Shown: positions 1 to 9,252 of the stretch, in pieces
How the letters are laid out: each line of letters starts with the position of its first letter
Position numbering within the stretch: the stretch's first letter is position 1
From: Candidatus Geothermocultor quzhuomuensis
Lineage (GTDB): Bacteria; Actinomycetota; Aquicultoria; Geothermocultorales; Geothermocultoraceae
Assembly: GCA_015711795.1 (NCBI GenBank)
Contig: JACVJC010000018.1
Span: 1 to 48,252, forward strand
Length of the DNA: 48,252 nucleotides
Direction of reading: 5' to 3'
Made by a program: the position numbers and the translations under genes
The notes under the pieces: model-generated
The model's input: only the letters and a program-made list of their open reading frames with translations
The model's database searches: none
What the model was told of the DNA's origin: nothing

Positions 1-107
1 AAGTAGTTTTAATTGGACCAATTGCAATGGAAGAAGGACTCCGCTTTGCTATTAGAGAAGGTGGAAGAACAGTAGGGGCTGGAACAGTCACTAAGATACT
101 AGAATGA
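1..107 (+). CDS. tuf: Elongation factor Tu, C-terminal end (partial)
   Basis: The last 34 codons of EF-Tu, the GTPase that carries aminoacyl-tRNA to the ribosome, are read from base 3 to the TGA at 105-107; the gene starts outside the window. The conserved C-terminal beta-barrel motifs [20 protein letters not shown] and TVTKILE are visible, which is diagnostic. It lies directly upstream of rpsJ, the usual str-to-S10 junction. Only the extreme C-terminus can be judged. Confidence 0.93.
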   Translation, partial: VVLIGPIAMEEGLRFAIREGGRTVGAGTVTKILE

Positions 108-166
108 AAAGTGAGCAGAGAGTAGAAAAAATTAATTGCTAACTAAAAAGAGATTTGGGTGGAGAG

Positions 167-478
167 ATGGTAGTAGCTCAAAAAATTAGAATAAGATTAA
201 AGGCTTACGATCATGAAATTTTAGATCAATCAGCTAAAAAAATTGTTGAGACTGTGACAAGAACTGGTGCGCGTATTTCTGGTCCAATACCGCTTCCAAC
301 TGAAAAAAGCCTTTATACTGTTTTGCGTTCTCCTCATAAGGACAAAGATTCGCGAGAGCAGTTTGAAATTAGAATCCATAAAAGGTTAATAGACATTCTT
401 GACCCTTCGCCGAGGACAATTGATTCATTAATGCGATTAGATTTACCAGCTGGAGTTGATATTGAGATAAAACTTTAA
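167..478 (+). CDS. rpsJ: 30S ribosomal protein S10
   Basis: S10 belongs to the head of the 30S subunit and also acts as NusE in antitermination. The [17 protein letters not shown] motif and the C-terminal [12 protein letters not shown] are typical. Starting at the ATG at 167 gives 103 residues, the usual family length. A TTG at 155 in the same frame would add four residues. GGAG lies very close to the ATG, so the start is not certain. This is the first gene of the S10 operon after tuf. Confidence 0.95.
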   Translation: MVVAQKIRIRLKAYDHEILDQSAKKIVETVTRTGARISGPIPLPTEKSLYTVLRSPHKDKDSREQFEIRIHKRLIDILDPSPRTIDSLMRLDLPAGVDIEIKL

Positions 479-499
479 AAAGTTAGTTGGGAGATTTAA

Positions 500-1153
500 A
501 TGAGTAAGGGTTTGCTTGGGAAGAAAGTAGGAATGACACAAGTTTTTAAGGAAGATAAAGCTATTCCAGTGACGGTAATTGAAGCTGGACCTTGCTTTGT
601 TGTTCAATTAAAGACGGTTGAAAAGGATGGTTATGAAGCAATCCAAATTGGCTTTAATGAGCAAAGAGAGAGCTTAGTTAATCTTCCTATAAAAAATCAT
701 TTTAAAAAAGCTGGTGTTTCTCCAATGAAGCACTTAGTTGAACTTCGATTAAATAAAGGGGAAATAGAAAATTATCAATTAGGACAAGCAATAACAGTAG
801 AAATCTTTTCACCAGGAGAAAAAGTTGATGTCAGAGGTGTTTCAAAAGGGAAAGGTTTTGCTGGTGGTGTTAAAAGGTGGGGATTTGCTGGTTTTCCTGC
901 TTCTCATGGCTCAAGGTACCATCGAGCACCAGGATCCGTTGGGTCAAGTACTTTCCCAGCTCGGGTGATCAAAGGAAAAAGAATGCCGGGGCATATGGGC
1001 AATTGTCGAAGGACAGTTCAAAATCTTGAGATAATTGAGGTTATTCCAGGGGAAAATCTTCTTTTGGTTAAAGGTTCGGTTCCAGGCGCTAATGGTTCAG
1101 TTGTTTTAATTAAAGAAGCTGCTAAACTAAGCACCCGTTTGAAGAAAAAATAG
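500..1153 (+). CDS. rplC: 50S ribosomal protein L3
   Basis: L3 is an early assembly protein of the large subunit near the peptidyl-transferase centre. The protein has 217 residues, opens with [13 protein letters not shown] and carries the conserved central loop [16 protein letters not shown] and the [12 protein letters not shown] motif. A GGAG ribosome-binding site precedes the ATG. It sits in standard order between rpsJ and rplD. Confidence 0.97.
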   Translation: MSKGLLGKKVGMTQVFKEDKAIPVTVIEAGPCFVVQLKTVEKDGYEAIQIGFNEQRESLVNLPIKNHFKKAGVSPMKHLVELRLNKGEIENYQLGQAITVEIFSPGEKVDVRGVSKGKGFAGGVKRWGFAGFPASHGSRYHRAPGSVGSSTFPARVIKGKRMPGHMGNCRRTVQNLEIIEVIPGENLLLVKGSVPGANGSVVLIKEAAKLSTRLKKK

Positions 1154-1162
1154 GAGGAAGGA

Positions 1163-1792
1163 TTGGAATTACCAATTTTTAATCCAGATAGCCAGGGGGG
1201 AAAGAAAAAGATTTTTTTGAAGCCTGAAGTATTTGAGGCTGATATTAATGAAAATGCTGTTTATCAAGTTGTTAGGGCTTATCTTTCCTCGGTTAAAAAG
1301 AAGACAGCTAAAGTTAAGACGCGTTCTGAGGTGAGTGGTGGAGGGAAAAAACCTTGGAGACAAAAGGGGACAGGTAGGGCTAGAGCTGGTACCATTCGCT
1401 CTCCGCTTTGGAAAGGTGGTGGTGTTGCCTTTGGCCCCTCCCCTAGAGAGAGCTCAATAAAAGTGACAAAGAAAATAAAGCAAAAAGCTTTGCTTTCTGC
1501 TTTATCTTATAAGGCAAAAGAAAACCAAATTATAATTTTAGACGACTTAAGGATGGAAAAACCCCAGACTAAAAAGGCGAAAGAAATTTTAGATAAGTTA
1601 AATCTAAAAGAAAGTATTACTCTGGTTTTTGGTGAAGGTGAAGAGGTGGTTGGAAAATCTTTTCGCAATCTTCCTAAGATAGAAATAGTTAATGCTAAAG
1701 AAATTAATCCTTACTTTGTTTTAAATAATGAGAAGCTTATTTTAACCAAAAAGTCGGTTGAATATATTAATCAAGTGTGGGGAAAATGTTAG
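1163..1792 (+). CDS. rplD: 50S ribosomal protein L4
   Basis: L4 binds 23S rRNA and lines the peptide exit tunnel. The protein has 209 residues. The tunnel-loop signature GGGKKPWRQKGTGRARAG followed by RSPLWKGGG is clear. The start is a TTG at 1163, chosen because a strong AGGAGG lies just upstream and no ATG fits the family N-terminus. The 3' end overlaps rplW by 7 bases, suggesting translational coupling. Confidence 0.97.
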   Translation: MELPIFNPDSQGGKKKIFLKPEVFEADINENAVYQVVRAYLSSVKKKTAKVKTRSEVSGGGKKPWRQKGTGRARAGTIRSPLWKGGGVAFGPSPRESSIKVTKKIKQKALLSALSYKAKENQIIILDDLRMEKPQTKKAKEILDKLNLKESITLVFGEGEEVVGKSFRNLPKIEIVNAKEINPYFVLNNEKLILTKKSVEYINQVWGKC

Positions 1793-2073
1793 ACGCAAGA
1801 GAGATAATCATCCAACCTATAATTTCTGAAAAGTCATATAATGAGATTGAAAAGAATAAATACACATTTAAGGTTCATCCTAAGGCAAATAAAATTGAGA
1901 TTAGTCAAGCAGTAAAAGAGTTGTTTAATGTTCAAGTTATAAAAGTAAATACAATATGGGTTAAGAGCAAACCTAAGAGTTTAGGAAAATGGTCGGGGAA
2001 AAGTTCGAGTTGGAAGAAGGCAGTTGTTACTTTAAAACCAGGAGATAAAATTGAATTCTTTGAAGGAGCTTAG
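1786..2073 (+). CDS. rplW: 50S ribosomal protein L23
   Basis: L23 sits at the exit of the peptide tunnel and docks trigger factor and SRP. The start is taken at the ATG at 1786 (95 residues), which overlaps the rplD stop; a GTG at 1777 would add three residues. The motifs IIQPIISEKSY, YTFKVHPKANKIEI and VNTIWVKSKPK are characteristic. Confidence 0.96.
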   Translation: MLDAREIIIQPIISEKSYNEIEKNKYTFKVHPKANKIEISQAVKELFNVQVIKVNTIWVKSKPKSLGKWSGKSSSWKKAVVTLKPGDKIEFFEGA

Positions 2074-2088
2074 TAAAGGAGAATTTTG

Positions 2089-2910
2089 ATGGGATTAAAA
2101 GTTTTTAAACCAACTTCACCTGGGCAAAGATTCAAGACTGTTTCTGACTTTTCCGAGATTACCAAAAAGAAACCAGAAAAATCGTTAACTAAAACTCTTA
2201 GTAAAAAGGCTGGCAGAAATAATTATGGTCGAATTACTACTAGACATAAAGGAGGAGGCCATAAAAGACTTTATCGAATAATTGATTTTAAACGAGATAA
2301 AGATGACATTCCTGCTAAAGTTGTAGCAATTGAATATGACCCAAATCGTTCAGCAAGAATTGCTCTTCTTCATTATAAAGATGGAGAAAAAAGATATATT
2401 TTAGCTCCATCTGACCTTAAAATTGGAGATGAAGTGATTTCTGGAGAGAAAGCCGAAGTAAAACCAGGGAATACCCTTCCTTTAAGAAAGATTCCAATTG
2501 GGACAATGGTTCACAATATAGAATTAGTTCCAGGTGGAGGAGGAAAACTTGTTAAGTCAGCTGGAAGTGCTGCTCAAATTTTAGCTAAAGAGGAGAAGCA
2601 AGCTCATCTTCGTCTTCCATCGGGTGAGATTAGACTATTTAATATTGATTGCCGAGCAACTATTGGTCAGGTTGGAAATATTGAGCATGAATTGACAAAA
2701 ATGGGAAAAGCAGGGAGATCAAGGTGGTTGGGGAAGAGGCCTACGGTTCGAGGTACTGCTATGAATCCAGTTGACCATCCCCATGGTGGTGGCGAAGGGA
2801 AATCAGGTCCAGGCAGACATCCTTCAACTCCTTGGGGAAAGCCGACTTTGGGTTTTATAACAAGGAGAAAAAAACCTTCAGACAAACTTATTGTCAAGAG
2901 AAGGAAGTAA
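2089..2910 (+). CDS. rplB: 50S ribosomal protein L2
   Basis: L2 is a core large-subunit protein needed for subunit association and peptidyl-transferase assembly. The protein has 273 residues. The motifs [17 protein letters not shown], the [12 protein letters not shown] loop and the C-terminal [20 protein letters not shown] are hallmark sequences. The ATG at 2089 is preferred to the overlapping TTG at 2086 because AAAGGAGA is well spaced from it. Confidence 0.97.
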   Translation: MGLKVFKPTSPGQRFKTVSDFSEITKKKPEKSLTKTLSKKAGRNNYGRITTRHKGGGHKRLYRIIDFKRDKDDIPAKVVAIEYDPNRSARIALLHYKDGEKRYILAPSDLKIGDEVISGEKAEVKPGNTLPLRKIPIGTMVHNIELVPGGGGKLVKSAGSAAQILAKEEKQAHLRLPSGEIRLFNIDCRATIGQVGNIEHELTKMGKAGRSRWLGKRPTVRGTAMNPVDHPHGGGEGKSGPGRHPSTPWGKPTLGFITRRKKPSDKLIVKRRK

Positions 2911-2933
2911 AGTGAAAGGGGGTTATTCTAGTT

Positions 2934-3218
2934 ATGGGACGTTCTCTTAAAAAAGGACCTTATGTTGACGAGAAGCTCTTAAGAAAGGTTTTAGAGTTAA
3001 ACAAAAAAAGGGAAAAAAGAATTATAAAGACTTGGTCGAGAAGATCGACAATTTTACCTGAAATGGTTGGGCACACTATTGCAGTTTACGATGGTCGGAG
3101 GCATGTTCCCGTTTTTATTACTGAAAGTATGGTTGGGCACAAGTTAGGTGAGTTTGCCTCTACGAGGAGTTTTAAAGGACACGGGGAACACACGGAAAGA
3201 TCAACAGCACTTAAATAA
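2934..3218 (+). CDS. rpsS: 30S ribosomal protein S19
   Basis: S19 lies in the 30S head and forms a complex with S13. The 94-residue protein starts [15 protein letters not shown] and contains [20 protein letters not shown] and [11 protein letters not shown], all family signatures. It follows rplB in the usual S10-operon order. Confidence 0.97.
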   Translation: MGRSLKKGPYVDEKLLRKVLELNKKREKRIIKTWSRRSTILPEMVGHTIAVYDGRRHVPVFITESMVGHKLGEFASTRSFKGHGEHTERSTALK

Positions 3219-3230
3219 AGGAGACTAAAG

Positions 3231-3596
3231 GTGGCTGAGTTACCAGAAGCTCAAAATGAGGCTAGAGCAAGAGCAAGATTTGTTCGAGTGGCACCTCGAA
3301 AAGCGAGAGAAGTAATTAATTTAATTCGAGGTAAACCAGTTAGTGAAGCTTTAACTATTTTAAAGTTTTGTCCCAAAGCAGCTGCTAAATTAGTCGCAAA
3401 AGTAGTTAATTCAGCTATTGCTAATGCTGAGAGGAATCAAAAGCTCAATCGTGAATTGCTTTACATTTCGGAAGGATTTGTTGATGGTGCAACCATTCTT
3501 AAGCGATATCAACCCAGGGCTATGGGAAGAGTAACATTAGTCCGTCGGAGGCTAAGTCATATAACAGTGGTTGTTAAAGAAAAGGGAGTGAATTAG
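3231..3596 (+). CDS. rplV: 50S ribosomal protein L22
   Basis: L22 extends a hairpin into the exit tunnel next to L4. The protein has 121 residues, with RARFVRVAPRKAREVINLIR near the start and the hairpin region RYQPRAMGR followed by RRLSHITVVV. The start is a GTG at 3231 with GGAG upstream. Its stop codon directly abuts the rpsC start. Confidence 0.96.
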   Translation: MAELPEAQNEARARARFVRVAPRKAREVINLIRGKPVSEALTILKFCPKAAAKLVAKVVNSAIANAERNQKLNRELLYISEGFVDGATILKRYQPRAMGRVTLVRRRLSHITVVVKEKGVN

Positions 3597-4295
3597 TTGG
3601 GTCAAAAGGTTAACCCTATTGGTTTAAGGATTGGTATAGTCGAGGACTGGCGCTCTCGCTGGTTTACCAAGGAAAAATACACTGATTTTCTCCAAGAGGA
3701 CATTAAAATAAGAAAACACATCAGCGAGAAGCTTTCCCGATCTGCTATTTCTCAAATTGAGATTGAGCGAAAGGGGACTAATATTAAAATTGATATTTAC
3801 ACTGCTCGACCTGGTGTGGTTATTGGAAGGAAGGGGCAAGAAGTTGAGAATCTTCGAAAAGAGCTTGAGAAAATGATAGAAAAACAAGTTCAAATTAATA
3901 TTCAAGAAGTGAGTGTGCCTGAACTTAATGCAAATTTGATTGCTCAAAGTGTTGCTGAGCAAATTGAAGCACGTGTTTCTCATCGTCGGGCTATGAAAAA
4001 AGCTATAGCTGCTAGTCTTAAACTTGGAGCCTTGGGGGTCAAAATTTCATGTTCGGGAAGATTAGGAGGGGCTGAAATGGCTCGAACTGAATGGTATCGA
4101 GAGGGTCGTGTCCCTCTTCATACCTTAAGAGCAAAAATTGATTATGGTTTTGCGGAAGCTTTAACAAAATTTGGAAAAATTGGAATTAAAGCATGGATTT
4201 ATTTAGGTGATGTTATCCCAAAAAAAGAAAAGTCTAGTGAGGGAGAATCCCAAGAAGGAAAGGAGAGTATAAGTGCTTCTACCGCGGAAAGTTAA
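3597..4295 (+). CDS. rpsC: 30S ribosomal protein S3
   Basis: S3 forms part of the mRNA entry channel and helicase of the 30S subunit. The protein has 232 residues. It begins [12 protein letters not shown], has a KH domain with the motif [14 protein letters not shown], and ends in the S3 C-terminal domain ([20 protein letters not shown]). The TTG start at 3597 immediately follows the rplV stop. The Ser/Glu-rich C-terminal tail overlaps rplP by 23 bases. Confidence 0.96.
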   Translation: MGQKVNPIGLRIGIVEDWRSRWFTKEKYTDFLQEDIKIRKHISEKLSRSAISQIEIERKGTNIKIDIYTARPGVVIGRKGQEVENLRKELEKMIEKQVQINIQEVSVPELNANLIAQSVAEQIEARVSHRRAMKKAIAASLKLGALGVKISCSGRLGGAEMARTEWYREGRVPLHTLRAKIDYGFAEALTKFGKIGIKAWIYLGDVIPKKEKSSEGESQEGKESISASTAES

Positions 4296-4692
4296 ACATC
4301 GAAAAGTTCAACGGGGGAGAATGAAGGGGAAAGCAAAAGGCGGAACTGAGATTCATTTTGGAGAGTATGGTTTACAAGCGCTTAAACCTGGCTGGATTAC
4401 TGCTCATCAAATTGAAGCAGCTCGAGTTTCTATTGCCCGCTATATAAAGCGGGGAGGAAAAGTGTGGGTCAATATTTTTCCACATAAACCCGTGACAGCT
4501 AAACCAGTAGAGACTCGTATGGGGAGCGGTAAGGGAACAACTGAATTTTGGGTAGCGGTAGTTAAACCAGGAAGAATCATGTTTGAATTAACTGGTGTTG
4601 ATGAGAAAGAAGCAAAAGAGGCTTTAAGACTTGCTTCTCACAAGATTCCTATTGAATGTCGAATTGTTAAGAGAGAGAAAGTGGGGGGTTAA
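4273..4692 (+). CDS. rplP: 50S ribosomal protein L16
   Basis: L16 helps shape the A-site tRNA binding region. The protein has 139 residues, starting [20 protein letters not shown] and containing [19 protein letters not shown]. The start is a GTG at 4273 inside the end of rpsC with AAAGGAGAG upstream, so translation is probably coupled. Confidence 0.96.
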   Translation: MLLPRKVKHRKVQRGRMKGKAKGGTEIHFGEYGLQALKPGWITAHQIEAARVSIARYIKRGGKVWVNIFPHKPVTAKPVETRMGSGKGTTEFWVAVVKPGRIMFELTGVDEKEAKEALRLASHKIPIECRIVKREKVGG

Positions 4693-4693
4693 A

Positions 4694-4897
4694 ATGAAAG
4701 CAGAAGAATTAAGGAACTTGTCAGAGGTTGACTTAAAAGAAAAGCTTAAAAATTCTCGCCAGGAATTATTTAATTTAAGATTTCAATTAGCAACCGGTCA
4801 ATTGAAAAATGTTAGAAGAATTAAAGAAGTGAAAAAAGATATTGCTCGAATTCAAACTATTATGAGAGAAAAAGAATTACAAGCGCAAAAGCCATAG
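4694..4897 (+). CDS. rpmC: 50S ribosomal protein L29
   Basis: L29 is a small helical protein at the tunnel exit. The ATG at 4694, with GGGG upstream, gives the usual 67 residues ([18 protein letters not shown]). The same frame is open upstream into rplP, but that extension is not homologous. The conserved [20 protein letters not shown] region is present. Confidence 0.94.
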   Translation: MKAEELRNLSEVDLKEKLKNSRQELFNLRFQLATGQLKNVRRIKEVKKDIARIQTIMREKELQAQKP

Positions 4898-4906
4898 GAG
4901 GAAAAG

Positions 4907-5161
4907 GTGCTTCGAGGTAAAAGAAAGTTTCTAATAGGAAGGGTCGTTAGCAATAAGATGGATAAAACCATTGTTGTCTCTGTAGAAAGGCTTGTTAAGC
5001 ATCCTTTATATAAAAAGCGGGTTAAAAAGACAAGTAAATTTAAAGCTCATGATGAAAAAAATGAATGTCAAGTTGGCGATATTGTTCGGATAGCTGAGAC
5101 TCGCCCTCTTAGCAAAGAGAAGAGATGGCGATTAGTCTCAATAGTTGAGAAAGCTAAATAG
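4907..5161 (+). CDS. rpsQ: 30S ribosomal protein S17
   Basis: S17 is a primary 16S rRNA-binding protein with an OB fold. The protein has 84 residues, with [19 protein letters not shown] and [20 protein letters not shown] as signatures. The start is a GTG at 4907 after a strong AGGAGG. Confidence 0.95.
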   Translation: MLRGKRKFLIGRVVSNKMDKTIVVSVERLVKHPLYKKRVKKTSKFKAHDEKNECQVGDIVRIAETRPLSKEKRWRLVSIVEKAK

Positions 5162-5174
5162 AGGTTAGATATCA

Positions 5175-5543
5175 ATGGTTCAGCAAGAAACCAGAATCAA
5201 TGTAGCTGATAATACAGGAGCTAAACAAATTCTTTGTATTCGAGTTTTAGGTGGCTCAGCCAAGAGGTATGCTCGAATTGGAGATGTTGTTGTTGCTTCA
5301 GTTAAGGATGCAACTCCGGGTGGAGCCGTTAAAAGAGGAGAAGTTGTTAGAGCTGTTATTGTTAGGACAAAAAAAGAACTAAGGCGACCTGACGGTTCAT
5401 ATGTAAAATTTGATGATAATGCAGCTGTGATTTTAAATGAGCAAGGAAATCCGAGAGGAACAAGAATTTTTGGCCCTGTGGCAAGAGAGTTGAGAGACAA
5501 AAATTTCATGAAGATAATTTCTTTAGCACCAGAGGTTATTTAA
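5175..5543 (+). CDS. rplN: 50S ribosomal protein L14
   Basis: L14 lies at the subunit interface. The 122-residue protein has the full family pattern: [20 protein letters not shown], the [20 protein letters not shown] segment, and [20 protein letters not shown] at the end. Confidence 0.97.
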   Translation: MVQQETRINVADNTGAKQILCIRVLGGSAKRYARIGDVVVASVKDATPGGAVKRGEVVRAVIVRTKKELRRPDGSYVKFDDNAAVILNEQGNPRGTRIFGPVARELRDKNFMKIISLAPEVI

Positions 5544-5549
5544 GGAGAA

Positions 5550-5870
5550 GTGATAGTTTTGAAGCTGAAAAAAGGTGATAAGGTTTTAGTTATAGCAGGT
5601 AAAGATAGAGGTAAGAGAGGAAAAATTCTTATTAATATTCGCAAGAAAAATCGAGTTATTGTTGAGGGAATTAATTTGGTCCGTCGCCATACTCGACCTA
5701 GTCAAAAAAATCCTCAGGGTGGGATCATTCAAAAGGAAGCTTCTTTAGATGCCTCCAATGTTCAATTAATTTGTCCAAATTGCAATAACCCAACGAGGGT
5801 TGGGATGAAAGTAAGCCCTAAAGGGAAGAAGATAAGAGTTTGCAAGAAATGTGGTTCTGAGATTGATTAG
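5550..5870 (+). CDS. rplX: 50S ribosomal protein L24 with zinc ribbon
   Basis: L24 is an assembly initiator with a KOW domain. The KOW region is [19 protein letters not shown]. The C-terminal half carries two CxxC pairs (Cys75/78 and Cys98/101) forming a likely zinc ribbon, as in many but not all bacterial L24 proteins. The start is ambiguous: the GTG at 5550 is very close to AAGGAG, while a TTG at 5559 is eleven bases away and removes three residues. Confidence 0.95.
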   Translation: MIVLKLKKGDKVLVIAGKDRGKRGKILINIRKKNRVIVEGINLVRRHTRPSQKNPQGGIIQKEASLDASNVQLICPNCNNPTRVGMKVSPKGKKIRVCKKCGSEID

Positions 5871-5879
5871 GGGGTTTAA

Positions 5880-6440
5880 TTGGCTGAAAATAAGTATTTA
5901 CCAAGATTAAAGGAGAAATATAAAAAAGAAATTATTCCCAATTTCATGAAAGAATTTTCTTTAAAAAATCCAATGGAAGTCCCCAAAATTGAAAAGATCG
6001 TTATTAACATGGGAGTTGGCGAAGCTGTTCAGGAGCCAAAGGTTTTAGAGCAGGCAACCCGTGATTTATCTTTAATTACAGGGCAAAAACCTGTAATAAC
6101 AAAAGCTAAAAAATCTGTTTCTACTTTTAAGTTACGCAAAGGAGTTCCAATTGGTTGTAAAGTTACTTTAAGGGGAAATCGTCTTTATGAATTCTTAGAT
6201 CGCTTCTTAAATATTGCCCTACCTCGAGTAAGAGATTTTCGGGGTTTATCAACTAAATCTTTTGATAAAAATGGGAATTATTCTTACGGGGTCAGTGAGC
6301 AGGTAATTTTCCCAGAAATTGATTATGATAAGGTTGAGCGGATTTTAGGAATGGACATAACTTTTACCACAACGACTGGGGATAAAGAAAAAGCTTTATT
6401 TTTGCTTAAAATGTTTGGTTTTCCTTTTCGGGAGGACTAA
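5880..6440 (+). CDS. rplE: 50S ribosomal protein L5
   Basis: L5 binds 5S rRNA and contacts P-site tRNA. The protein has 186 residues. [39 protein letters not shown] and the C-terminal [20 protein letters not shown] are family signatures. The start is a TTG at 5880 next to the upstream stop with a GGGG-type ribosome-binding site. Confidence 0.96.
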   Translation: MAENKYLPRLKEKYKKEIIPNFMKEFSLKNPMEVPKIEKIVINMGVGEAVQEPKVLEQATRDLSLITGQKPVITKAKKSVSTFKLRKGVPIGCKVTLRGNRLYEFLDRFLNIALPRVRDFRGLSTKSFDKNGNYSYGVSEQVIFPEIDYDKVERILGMDITFTTTTGDKEKALFLLKMFGFPFRED

Positions 6441-6538
6441 TTATAATTTTTCCTCTTTTAAAGGCTACCTTAATCCATTGAAGTGAATAAATAAGGAATT
6501 GGGGATGCTTGAGAAAAGAAAATATAGGAGGTTAAAAA

Positions 6539-6724
6539 GTGGCAAGAAAGTCTTTAGTAGTTAAGCAAAAAAAGAAACAAAAATTTAAGGTAAGATATTA
6601 CAATCGATGTTCTCGATGTGGTCGAGCCCGAGGCTACTACACTAAATTTGGTCTTTGTCGAATTTGCTTGAGAGAGCTTGCTCATCAGGGGGAGATTCCT
6701 GGCTTAAGGAAAGCAAGCTGGTAA
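6539..6724 (+). CDS. rpsN: 30S ribosomal protein S14, zinc-binding type
   Basis: This is the short 61-residue S14 form. Cys24/Cys27 and Cys40/Cys43 form the CxxC-x12-CxxC zinc site, with the C-terminal [11 protein letters not shown]. The start is a GTG at 6539 after AGGAGG. It follows a 98-base gap without a recognisable gene after rplE. Confidence 0.96.
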   Translation: MARKSLVVKQKKKQKFKVRYYNRCSRCGRARGYYTKFGLCRICLRELAHQGEIPGLRKASW

Positions 6725-6744
6725 GTTTATCAGGAGGTAAGAGA

Positions 6745-7143
6745 ATGGGAATGACTGATCCAATTGCTGATATGTTAACTCGAATCCGCAACGCTATTTC
6801 TACAAATTGTTCAAATGTTGAAATGCCATCTTCAAAAATGAAAATAGAAATAGCTCGGATTTTGCAGAATGAGGGGTATATTAAAAGTTATGAAGTAATT
6901 AAGGGAATTGGACATGACACTTTAAAGATTACATTAAAATATGGACCTAATAAGGAGAAAGCAATTAATGGAATAAAAAGGATTAGTAAACCTGGGTTGA
7001 AAATTTTTGCTCGGAAAGACGAGATTCCTAAAGTCTTAGGGGGCTTAGGTATTGCCATTATTTCTACTTCTCAAGGTCTTATGACTGACAAGCAAGCGCG
7101 TAAGTTAGGGGTGGGGGGAGAAGTTATTTGTTTTGTTTGGTAA
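6745..7143 (+). CDS. rpsH: 30S ribosomal protein S8
   Basis: S8 is a central-domain 16S rRNA binder and the translational repressor of the spc operon in E. coli. The frame is open further upstream through rpsN, but the ATG at 6745 with AGGAGG seven bases before gives the family N-terminus ([14 protein letters not shown]) and 132 residues. The C-terminal [20 protein letters not shown] is conserved. Confidence 0.95.
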   Translation: MGMTDPIADMLTRIRNAISTNCSNVEMPSSKMKIEIARILQNEGYIKSYEVIKGIGHDTLKITLKYGPNKEKAINGIKRISKPGLKIFARKDEIPKVLGGLGIAIISTSQGLMTDKQARKLGVGGEVICFVW

Positions 7144-7172
7144 CTATTTTTAAATTCAAGGAGGAGTAGAGG

Positions 7173-7712
7173 TTGTCGAGGATAGGGAAAAAGCCAATTT
7201 TAATTCCAGAAAATGTTGAAGTTGAAATTAATGATACTCTTGTTCGAGTAAAGGGGCCTAAGGGTCAGTTAAGTCGAGTTATTCCTTCTGGTATAAAAGT
7301 TAAGAGAGAAAACAATGAGATAATTGTGGCCAGAACAAGCGAGAGTAAACTTTGTAAATCGTTACATGGGTTGGTGAGGACTCTTCTTTTTAATATGGTT
7401 AAAGGAGTGACCGAAGGGTATGAGAAAGTTTTAGAGATGGTTGGTATTGGCTACAGGGCTGTTAAGAAAGGAAATGACTTAGAAATTTTTGTTGGATATT
7501 CTCATCCTGTGTTAATTAAGAAACCAGAAGGCATTGATCTTGAAGTCCCCTCGCCAAATACCATAATTGTTCGGGGTATTGATAAAGAAGAAGTAGGGCG
7601 TATTTCTGCTGCTATTAGGGCAGTTAGGAAACCGGAACCATATAAGGGGAAAGGGATTAAATATCAAGGAGAATTAATTAGAAGAAAAGCTGGAAAAGCA
7701 AGTAAAAAGTAA
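7173..7712 (+). CDS. rplF: 50S ribosomal protein L6
   Basis: L6 is built of two related domains near the factor-binding site. The protein has 179 residues, starting [16 protein letters not shown] and ending with [20 protein letters not shown]. The start is a TTG at 7173 with AGGAGG upstream. Confidence 0.96.
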   Translation: MSRIGKKPILIPENVEVEINDTLVRVKGPKGQLSRVIPSGIKVKRENNEIIVARTSESKLCKSLHGLVRTLLFNMVKGVTEGYEKVLEMVGIGYRAVKKGNDLEIFVGYSHPVLIKKPEGIDLEVPSPNTIIVRGIDKEEVGRISAAIRAVRKPEPYKGKGIKYQGELIRRKAGKASKK

Positions 7713-7713
7713 G

Positions 7714-8079
7714 ATGAGAATGGACAAAAAGAAATTAGCAAGATTTAAAAGACACAAAAGAATAAGGAAAAAAATCTTTGGGACATTAGAGGTTCCACGG
7801 CTTTGTGTTTATCGGAGCAATACCAGTATTTATGCGCAAATAATCGATGATAGCGAAGGAAAGACACTTGTGGCAGCTTCAAGTAACGAAAAAAACTGGA
7901 GAAATGGTCAAAAAAACAGAAAGAATGTTGAAATGGCTAGGAAGGTTGGGTTATTAATTGGCCAGCGTGCCCTAAAAAAAGGAATTCAAAAAGTTGTTTT
8001 TGACCGTGCTGGTTATTCTTTCCACGGTCGGGTTAAAGCTTTAGCTGATGGAGCGAGAGAAGCTGGCCTCAAATTTTAA
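7714..8079 (+). CDS. rplR: 50S ribosomal protein L18
   Basis: L18 binds 5S rRNA with L5. The protein has 121 residues. The motifs [18 protein letters not shown] and the C-terminal [20 protein letters not shown] with AREAGLKF are diagnostic. Its start lies one base after the rplF stop. Confidence 0.96.
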   Translation: MRMDKKKLARFKRHKRIRKKIFGTLEVPRLCVYRSNTSIYAQIIDDSEGKTLVAASSNEKNWRNGQKNRKNVEMARKVGLLIGQRALKKGIQKVVFDRAGYSFHGRVKALADGAREAGLKF

Positions 8080-8101
8080 AGAAAAAAGTAGTGGGTGAAG
8101 A

Positions 8102-8602
8102 ATGGAAGAGGAATTAGAAAAAGTTGAACAAGTTGAACTTCAAGAAAAGATTGTCTTCATTAACCGTGTTGCTAAAGTTACAAAAGGAGGAAGACGTTTT
8201 AAGATGAGTGCTTTAGTTGTTGTTGGAAATGGGCAGGGCTTAGTTGGTGTTGGTTATGGTAAAGGTTCTGAGGTGCCAGTTGCGGTTCAAAAAGCTATCC
8301 AAGATGCTAAGAAAAATCTTTTCCAAGTTCCTTTAGTGGGCTTAACTATACCCCATAGTGTGATTGGTGAGTTTAAAGCTAGCCGTGTTCTTTTAAAACC
8401 AGCTTCAGAAGGAACGGGGATTATTGCTGGTGGACCTGTTAGAGCTTTAATGGAGCTAGCTGGCATTAAGGATATTTTAGCAAAGTCTCTGGGTTCATCT
8501 AATGCTATCAACATATTAAAAGCAGCTGAAATTGGCTTAAGAAATCTCAAGAGTGCGGAAAAAATAGCTGAGATTAGAGGAAAAAATAAGGAAGAAATTT
8601 GA
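8102..8602 (+). CDS. rpsE: 30S ribosomal protein S5
   Basis: S5 shapes the mRNA entry site and decoding fidelity. The protein has 166 residues: the N-terminal dsRBD-like domain ([38 protein letters not shown]) and the C-terminal fold with [20 protein letters not shown]. The gene order before rpmD is standard. Confidence 0.96.
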   Translation: MEEELEKVEQVELQEKIVFINRVAKVTKGGRRFKMSALVVVGNGQGLVGVGYGKGSEVPVAVQKAIQDAKKNLFQVPLVGLTIPHSVIGEFKASRVLLKPASEGTGIIAGGPVRALMELAGIKDILAKSLGSSNAINILKAAEIGLRNLKSAEKIAEIRGKNKEEI

Positions 8603-8615
8603 ACCGGTGATATAA

Positions 8616-8819
8616 ATGAAAAAACTAAAAATAACTCAAAAAAGGAGTCTTATAGGTTGTTCTCAAAATCAAAGAAGAACGATTAAAGCATTGGGCTTAA
8701 AGCGGATTCGCCATTCAGTTGTAAAAAATGATACACCTCAAATTAGAGGAATGGTTAAGAGGGTTTCTCATCTAATTGAGTGGAGTGAGTTTGAGGAGGG
8801 CAAAAGTGAAGTTAAATAG
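8616..8819 (+). CDS. rpmD: 50S ribosomal protein L30
   Basis: This 67-residue protein fits L30: LKITQKRSLIGCSQNQRRTI, then the LGLKRI motif and IRGMVKRVSHLI. L30 is absent from some bacterial lineages. Its 3' end overlaps the rplO start by 14 bases. Confidence 0.93.
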   Translation: MKKLKITQKRSLIGCSQNQRRTIKALGLKRIRHSVVKNDTPQIRGMVKRVSHLIEWSEFEEGKSEVK

Positions 8820-9252
8820 CTTAAAAGCAAACCTCAAAGCAAGCAAAAGGAAAAAGAGGGTTGGAAGGGGTTTGGGTTCTGGCCACGGGGTTACAGCTGG
8901 TCGAGGGACGAAAGGCCAAAAAGCACGTTCAGGAAGGGGCAAAGGTCCTTCTTATGAAGGCGGTCAAACTCCCTTACAGAGAAGACTTCCTCGTTATCCA
9001 GGTTTTAAAAATCCTTTTAAAAAAGAAATTATTCCAGTTAATCTTGAAAAATTAAATATATTTGAGGACGGGACGGTGGTTGACGCGAAACTCTTAACAA
9101 AGAAGGGATTAGTTAAAAAAAAGAATAAATTAATTAAAATTTTAGCTAAAGGAGAGCTTAAAAAGAAATTAACAGTGAAAGCCTATGCTTTTTCTAAGAA
9201 AGCTCAGGAAAAGATTGAAGCTCTTGGGGGAAAGGTAGAAGTTGTTAAATGA
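8806..9252 (+). CDS. rplO: 50S ribosomal protein L15
   Basis: L15 is a late-assembly large-subunit protein. The GTG at 8806, five bases after GAGGAGGG, gives 148 residues. The glycine-rich N-terminus (RVGRGLGSGHGVTAGRGTKG) and GPSYEGGQTPLQRRLP are characteristic, as is the acidic/glycine end EKIEALGGKVEVV. The stop overlaps the secY ATG. Confidence 0.96.
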   Translation: MKLNSLKANLKASKRKKRVGRGLGSGHGVTAGRGTKGQKARSGRGKGPSYEGGQTPLQRRLPRYPGFKNPFKKEIIPVNLEKLNIFEDGTVVDAKLLTKKGLVKKKNKLIKILAKGELKKKLTVKAYAFSKKAQEKIEALGGKVEVVK